Below are positions 13,738-17,111 of a stretch of DNA of 17,111 bases, one piece after another. Position 1 is the stretch's first letter. Every line of letters starts with the position of its first letter. A model generated the notes under the pieces. It was given only the letters and a program-made list of their open reading frames with translations. It did no database searches and was not told the origin of the DNA. The translations under genes were made by a program, and so were the position numbers. The DNA comes from Fluviibacter sp964604465 (GTDB lineage Bacteria > Pseudomonadota > Gammaproteobacteria > Burkholderiales > Rhodocyclaceae): the NCBI GenBank assembly GCA_964604465.1, contig CAZRYZ010000025.1:1-17111 (forward strand), given 5' to 3'.

Positions 13738-15972
13738 ATGTCTGACAAGTCGAAGATCATCTACACGCTCACCGATGAAGCGCCGCTGCTCGCCACCTGC
13801 GCCTTCCTGCCAATCATCCGGACCTTTACCGAGCCGGCCGGCATCGAGATCGTGAAGAGTGACATCTCCGTGTCTGCCCGTGTCCTTTCAGAATTTTCCG
13901 AATTCCTATCCGATGACCAGAAAGTTGCCGATAACCTGGCCGAGCTGGGTAAACTGACCCTGCAACCTGATACCAACATCATCAAGCTGCCCAATATCAG
14001 TGCGTCGGTCTCGCAGCTCAAGGCCTGTATCAAGGAACTGCAAGCCAAGGGTTACAAGATTCCAAACTACCCTGAAGACCCGCAAACCGCTGAAGAAAAG
14101 GATATTGCCAAGCGTTACGGTAAGTGCCTGGGCTCGGCCGTGAACCCGGTATTGCGTGAGGGCAACTCGGATCGCCGTGCCCCGCAGGCTGTCAAGAACT
14201 TTGCCCGCAAGCACCCGCATTCGATGGGCAAATGGAATCAGTGGTCACAGTCGCACGTCTCGCACATGCATTCGGGTGACTTCTACCACGGCGAAAAATC
14301 GATGACCCTCGATAAGGCACGCACAGTGCGTATGGAGCTCATCGCCAAGGGCGGTAAGATCACCGTCCTGAAGCCCGAAGTCAAACTGCTGGCCGGCGAA
14401 ATTATTGACTCTATGTTCATGAGCAAGAAGGCTCTGTGCAAGTTCTACGAAGACGAGATGGAAGACTGCCGCAAAGCCGGCATCCTCTTCTCGCTGCATG
14501 TGAAGGCCACGATGATGAAAGTTTCGCACCCCATCGTCTTCGGCCACTGCGTCAAGATCTACTACAAGGAAGCTTTCGAGAAGCACGCCAAGCTGTTTGA
14601 AGAACTCGGCATCAACGTTAATAACGGTATGGTTGATCTGTACGAGAAGATCAAAACGCTGCCGGAATCAAAGCGTGACGAAATCGTCCGTGACCTGCAC
14701 GCCTGCCACGAACACCGCCCGGAACTGGCCATGGTCGACTCGGCTAAGGGCATCACCAACTTCCACTCGCCAAACGACATCATCGTGGATGCCTCCATGC
14801 CGGCCATGATCCGCGCTGGCGGCAAAATGTGGGGTGCCGATGGCAAGCAGTACGATGCCAAGTGCGTCATGCCGGAATCAACCTTCGCCCGTATCTATCA
14901 GGAGATGATCAACTTCTGCAAGACCAACGGCAACTTCGATCCGAAGACCATGGGTAGCGTGCCGAACGTCGGCCTGATGGCCCAGAAGGCCGAAGAGTAC
15001 GGCTCACACGACAAGACCTTCGAAATCGCCGAAGACGGCATTGCCAATATCGTCGACGTCGATACCGGTGAAGTGTTGCTGACCCAGAACGTTGAAAAGG
15101 GTGACATCTGGCGTATGTGCCAGGTCAAGGACGAACCGATCCGTGACTGGGTCAAGCTGGCCGTTACACGCGCCCGCAACTCCAACACCCCGGCTATCTT
15201 CTGGCTGGATCCGTACCGCCCACACGAAGCCGAACTGATCAAGAAGGTCAAAAAGAACCTGATCGATCACGATCTCACTGGCCTTGACATCCAGATCATG
15301 TCGCAAGTCCGCGCCATGCGTTACACCCTGGAGCGCGTGGTACGTGGCCTGGATACTATCTCGGTGACCGGCAACATCCTGCGCGACTACCTGACCGACC
15401 TCTTCCCCATCATGGAACTGGGCACCTCGGCCAAAATGCTTTCGATCGTGCCGCTCATGGCAGGCGGTGGCATGTATGAAACCGGTGCTGGTGGTTCGGC
15501 CCCGAAGCATGTGCAACAGCTCACCGAAGAAAACCACCTGCGTTGGGATTCACTGGGCGAGTTCCTGGCACTGGCCGTGTCGCTGGAAGATCTGGGCATC
15601 AAGACCAACAACAGCCGCGCCAAGCTGCTGGCCAAGACCCTGGATGCCGCCACCGGCAAGCTACTCGACAATAACAAGTCACCCTCGCCCAAGACCGGTG
15701 AGCTGGATAACCGTGGCAGCCAGTTCTACCTGGCCATGTACTGGGCGCAGGAACTGGCCAACCAGACCGAAGACAAGGAACTGGCTGACAAGTTCAAGAC
15801 ACTGGCCAAGACGCTGACCGATAACGAAGCCCAGATCGTGGCCGAGATGAAAACCGTGCAGGGCAAGGCGGTTGATATCGGTGGCTACTACAAGGCCGAT
15901 TCGGAAAAGACCAAAGCCATCATGCGTCCGAGCACCACGCTCAACACCGCACTGAAGGCCGCCCGCGCTTAA
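13738..15972 (+). CDS. icd: NADP-dependent isocitrate dehydrogenase, monomeric type
   Basis: This enzyme oxidatively decarboxylates isocitrate to 2-oxoglutarate with NADP+ in the TCA cycle. The 744-residue length and whole sequence fit the monomeric class (IDH-II; Azotobacter and Corynebacterium enzymes are about 740 residues), which is unrelated in length to the 45-kDa dimeric enzyme. The substrate loop GSAVNPVLREGNSDRR carries S133, N136, R140 and R146, in the spacing known for the Azotobacter enzyme. Other typical blocks are KWNQWSQSHVSHMHSGDFYHGEKSMTL, NGMVDLYEKIKTLPESKRDEI, and the late GGGMYETGAGGSAPKHVQQL. It has a strong Shine-Dalgarno, a recognisable promoter and a strong terminator, as expected for a highly expressed gene. 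It appears to be monocistronic. Confidence 0.97.
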   Translation: MSDKSKIIYTLTDEAPLLATCAFLPIIRTFTEPAGIEIVKSDISVSARVLSEFSEFLSDDQKVADNLAELGKLTLQPDTNIIKLPNISASVSQLKACIKELQAKGYKIPNYPEDPQTAEEKDIAKRYGKCLGSAVNPVLREGNSDRRAPQAVKNFARKHPHSMGKWNQWSQSHVSHMHSGDFYHGEKSMTLDKARTVRMELIAKGGKITVLKPEVKLLAGEIIDSMFMSKKALCKFYEDEMEDCRKAGILFSLHVKATMMKVSHPIVFGHCVKIYYKEAFEKHAKLFEELGINVNNGMVDLYEKIKTLPESKRDEIVRDLHACHEHRPELAMVDSAKGITNFHSPNDIIVDASMPAMIRAGGKMWGADGKQYDAKCVMPESTFARIYQEMINFCKTNGNFDPKTMGSVPNVGLMAQKAEEYGSHDKTFEIAEDGIANIVDVDTGEVLLTQNVEKGDIWRMCQVKDEPIRDWVKLAVTRARNSNTPAIFWLDPYRPHEAELIKKVKKNLIDHDLTGLDIQIMSQVRAMRYTLERVVRGLDTISVTGNILRDYLTDLFPIMELGTSAKMLSIVPLMAGGGMYETGAGGSAPKHVQQLTEENHLRWDSLGEFLALAVSLEDLGIKTNNSRAKLLAKTLDAATGKLLDNNKSPSPKTGELDNRGSQFYLAMYWAQELANQTEDKELADKFKTLAKTLTDNEAQIVAEMKTVQGKAVDIGGYYKADSEKTKAIMRPSTTLNTALKAARA

Positions 15973-15992
15973 TCGCACTGGGTACGCAACAG

Positions 15993-16020
15993 AACCCACC
16001 GCTTGCGGTGGGTTTTTTCT
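15993..16020 (+). terminator. Rho-independent terminator of icd
   Basis: AACCCACCG (15993-16001) pairs perfectly with CGGTGGGTT (16006-16014) around a CTTG loop, and six T residues run from 16013 to 16018 with more pyrimidines after. It begins 20 bp after the icd stop. This is the only strong intrinsic terminator in the window. The TPMT gene's ribosome-binding site begins only a few bases downstream. Confidence 0.92.
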
Positions 16021-16035
16021 TCTTAGGGCATCCAT

Positions 16036-16647
16036 ATGACGAACCTGAACCCCAATTTCTGGCAAGAACGTTTCGAGACCGGGCAGACCGGCTGGGATCG
16101 CGGTGGCCCCAGCCCACAGCTCAAGCACTGGCTGGATAACGGCGAACTATCGCCTTGTAGGATTGCCGTGCCAGGTTGCGGCCGTGGCTGGGAGGTGGCC
16201 GAACTCGCCCAACGTGGTTTTGATGTGACTGGCCTTGATTACACCGAAGCGGCAGTCCGTGAGGCACAGGCCAAGCTACATCAGATGGGGCTTGCTGCAG
16301 AGATTCTTCAGGCCGATGTTCTCAGCTATCACCCCGAACAACCCTTCGATGCAGTTTATGAACAAACCTGTCTGTGCGCCATCGACCCGGATCACTGGAT
16401 TCAGTATGCAGACCAGTTAGCACGCTGGATCAGACCGGGCGGCCACCTCTATGCGCTCTTCATGCAGGCCGGACGACCCGGCGCCCAGGAAGGGCTGAAA
16501 GAAGGACCGCCCTTCCACTGCGACATCAATGCCATGCATGCGCTATTTAATAGCCGTCACTGGCACTGGCCAGCCACCTTACCGACCCCTGTCAAACATC
16601 CCAACGGGCTTTTCGAACTGGCGATCTGCCTGGAGCGCAAGACCTGA
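16036..16647 (+). CDS. TPMT family class I methyltransferase (thiol/halide methyltransferase-like)
   Basis: The 203-residue product matches the thiopurine S-methyltransferase family in its bacterial and HOL-like branch: FWQERFETGQTGWDRGGPSP (8-27) at the N-terminus, SAM motif VPGCGRGWEV (45-54), acidic Asp68 after FDVTGL, YEQTCLCAI (108-116), and a RWIRPGGHLYALF strand. Members methylate thiols, halides, or selenium and tellurium species, often for detoxification; the substrate here cannot be told from sequence. The ATG at 16036 has AGGG 7 nt upstream. It is separated from icd by the terminator with only about 10 bp beyond the T run, so its promoter is not obvious. Its TGA abuts the stop of the convergent nitroreductase gene. 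Confidence 0.88.
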   Translation: MTNLNPNFWQERFETGQTGWDRGGPSPQLKHWLDNGELSPCRIAVPGCGRGWEVAELAQRGFDVTGLDYTEAAVREAQAKLHQMGLAAEILQADVLSYHPEQPFDAVYEQTCLCAIDPDHWIQYADQLARWIRPGGHLYALFMQAGRPGAQEGLKEGPPFHCDINAMHALFNSRHWHWPATLPTPVKHPNGLFELAICLERKT

Positions 16648-17111
16648 TCAGGCGCGGAAGCTTACAAACTCATCCACCGAAACACGGGCGGTTTTGAGGG
16701 TATTGATGATGGCCTTCTTATCCTCATAGCCCATCGCCATACCGCACACCACCGCTTCATTTCCGGGCAAATCGAGATGCTTCTCGATGATGCGATGAAA
16801 CTGGTTAAAGGCCGCCTGCGCACAAGTGGCCAGGCCATGACCAACCGCACTGATCATGATGTTCTCCATGAACATGCCGTAATCGAGCATACTGCCCCGA
16901 CCCATCACACGGTCTACCGTAAAGATCATACCGACCGGCGCATTGAAGAAGCGGAAATTCTTGGCATGCTGTGCCTTCATACCTGCTTTGTCATCTTTGC
17001 CCAGACCCAGCAAGCCGTATAAATCAAAACCCACCTTGCGACGACGGCCGATAAAAGGCTCGATCCACTCTTTCGGGTAATAGTCGTATTCTTCGTGATG
17101 CTGCGATGCCT
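16648..17111 (-). CDS. Nitroreductase family protein (partial, 5' end outside the window)
   Basis: Nitroreductases are FMN-dependent NAD(P)H oxidoreductases that reduce nitro groups, quinones and similar acceptors. The C-terminal 153 residues are visible; the frame stays open past the right edge, so about a third of the usual 220-230 residues is missing. Recognisable family blocks are YDYYPKEW, RRKVGFDLYGLLGLGKDD, FFNAPVGMIFTVDR, GSMLDYGMFMENIM, and the late AVVCGMAMGYED before the C-terminal helix. A GTG at 17034 falls inside the conserved domain and is not the start. It converges on the TPMT gene with stop codons touching. The electron acceptor used in the cell is unknown. Confidence 0.9.
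   Translation of the reverse strand, partial: ASQHHEEYDYYPKEWIEPFIGRRRKVGFDLYGLLGLGKDDKAGMKAQHAKNFRFFNAPVGMIFTVDRVMGRGSMLDYGMFMENIMISAVGHGLATCAQAAFNQFHRIIEKHLDLPGNEAVVCGMAMGYEDKKAIINTLKTARVSVDEFVSFRA

Noticed and set aside
15004..15537. A 177-codon minus-strand open frame inside icd
   Set aside because: It mirrors the biased codon usage of icd and its translation resembles no protein family; the sense frame is unambiguous.
10892..17111. A nitro-compound detoxification cluster joining the nitronate monooxygenase and the nitroreductase
   Set aside because: They are about 4.5 kb apart on opposite strands, with unrelated genes between them and no shared regulatory element.
1..17111. CRISPR arrays, insertion sequences, prophage genes, tRNA genes, attachment sites
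   Set aside because: No regularly spaced repeats, transposase or integrase motifs or cloverleaf structures were seen; almost all sequence is accounted for by core genes.

Overview
The window is 17.1 kb of densely packed, ordinary chromosomal DNA from a Gram-negative proteobacterium, most likely a betaproteobacterium. Base composition looks to be in the high 50s % GC by eye. The lineage is suggested by a phasin-family gene (polyhydroxyalkanoate granule protein), a monomeric NADP-dependent isocitrate dehydrogenase, a class I methyltransferase of a type I associate with Burkholderiales-like genomes, and a YheS/RmuC pair. The species cannot be named from this sequence. There are 17 protein-coding genes, the first and last cut by the window edges. 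I see no tRNA or rRNA gene, insertion sequence, prophage, CRISPR array or integrated element.

Layout. 1-63 holds the last codons of an unrecognised gene. 95-1924 (minus) is glmS, which makes glucosamine-6-phosphate for cell-wall and LPS amino sugars. A 163-bp divergent control region separates it from cysK (cysteine synthase, 2088-3020, plus). Next come a phasin gene and a DUF2237 gene on the minus strand (3021-4088), a DUF423 membrane protein (plus), and two divergent exporters with start codons 29 bp apart: an EamA/DMT protein (minus) and a YnfM-like MFS protein (plus). At 6683-7457 two small envelope proteins of unknown function, one secreted with four cysteines and one cysteine-rich lipoprotein, are divergently arranged. 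The lipoprotein gene appears to lead a co-directional run with yheS (ABC-F ribosome-associated ATPase) and rmuC. A nitronate monooxygenase-like flavoprotein follows at 10892-12124, with a perfect FNR/ANR box upstream. A GIY-YIG protein (minus) and a class I methyltransferase (plus) diverge from a 35-bp gap. The methyltransferase is followed by icd (744 aa), a strong terminator, a TPMT-family methyltransferase and the 3' part of a nitroreductase gene.

How it works together. These are mostly independent housekeeping, transport and detoxification units that alternate strands rather than one pathway. All five convergent junctions with both stops inside the window, apart from the left edge, have gaps of 10 bp or less, and two have stop codons that touch exactly. 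The only textbook Rho-independent terminator is the one after icd.

I found no evidence of a novel multi-gene system. The most informative signals are regulatory: the FNR/ANR box before the nitronate monooxygenase gene, a 14-bp perfect palindrome filling the spacer of the probable glmS promoter, a sigma70-like promoter with an inverted repeat over its -35 box before icd, a 15-bp palindrome before the phasin gene, and a TPMT gene whose ribosome-binding site starts right after the icd terminator.
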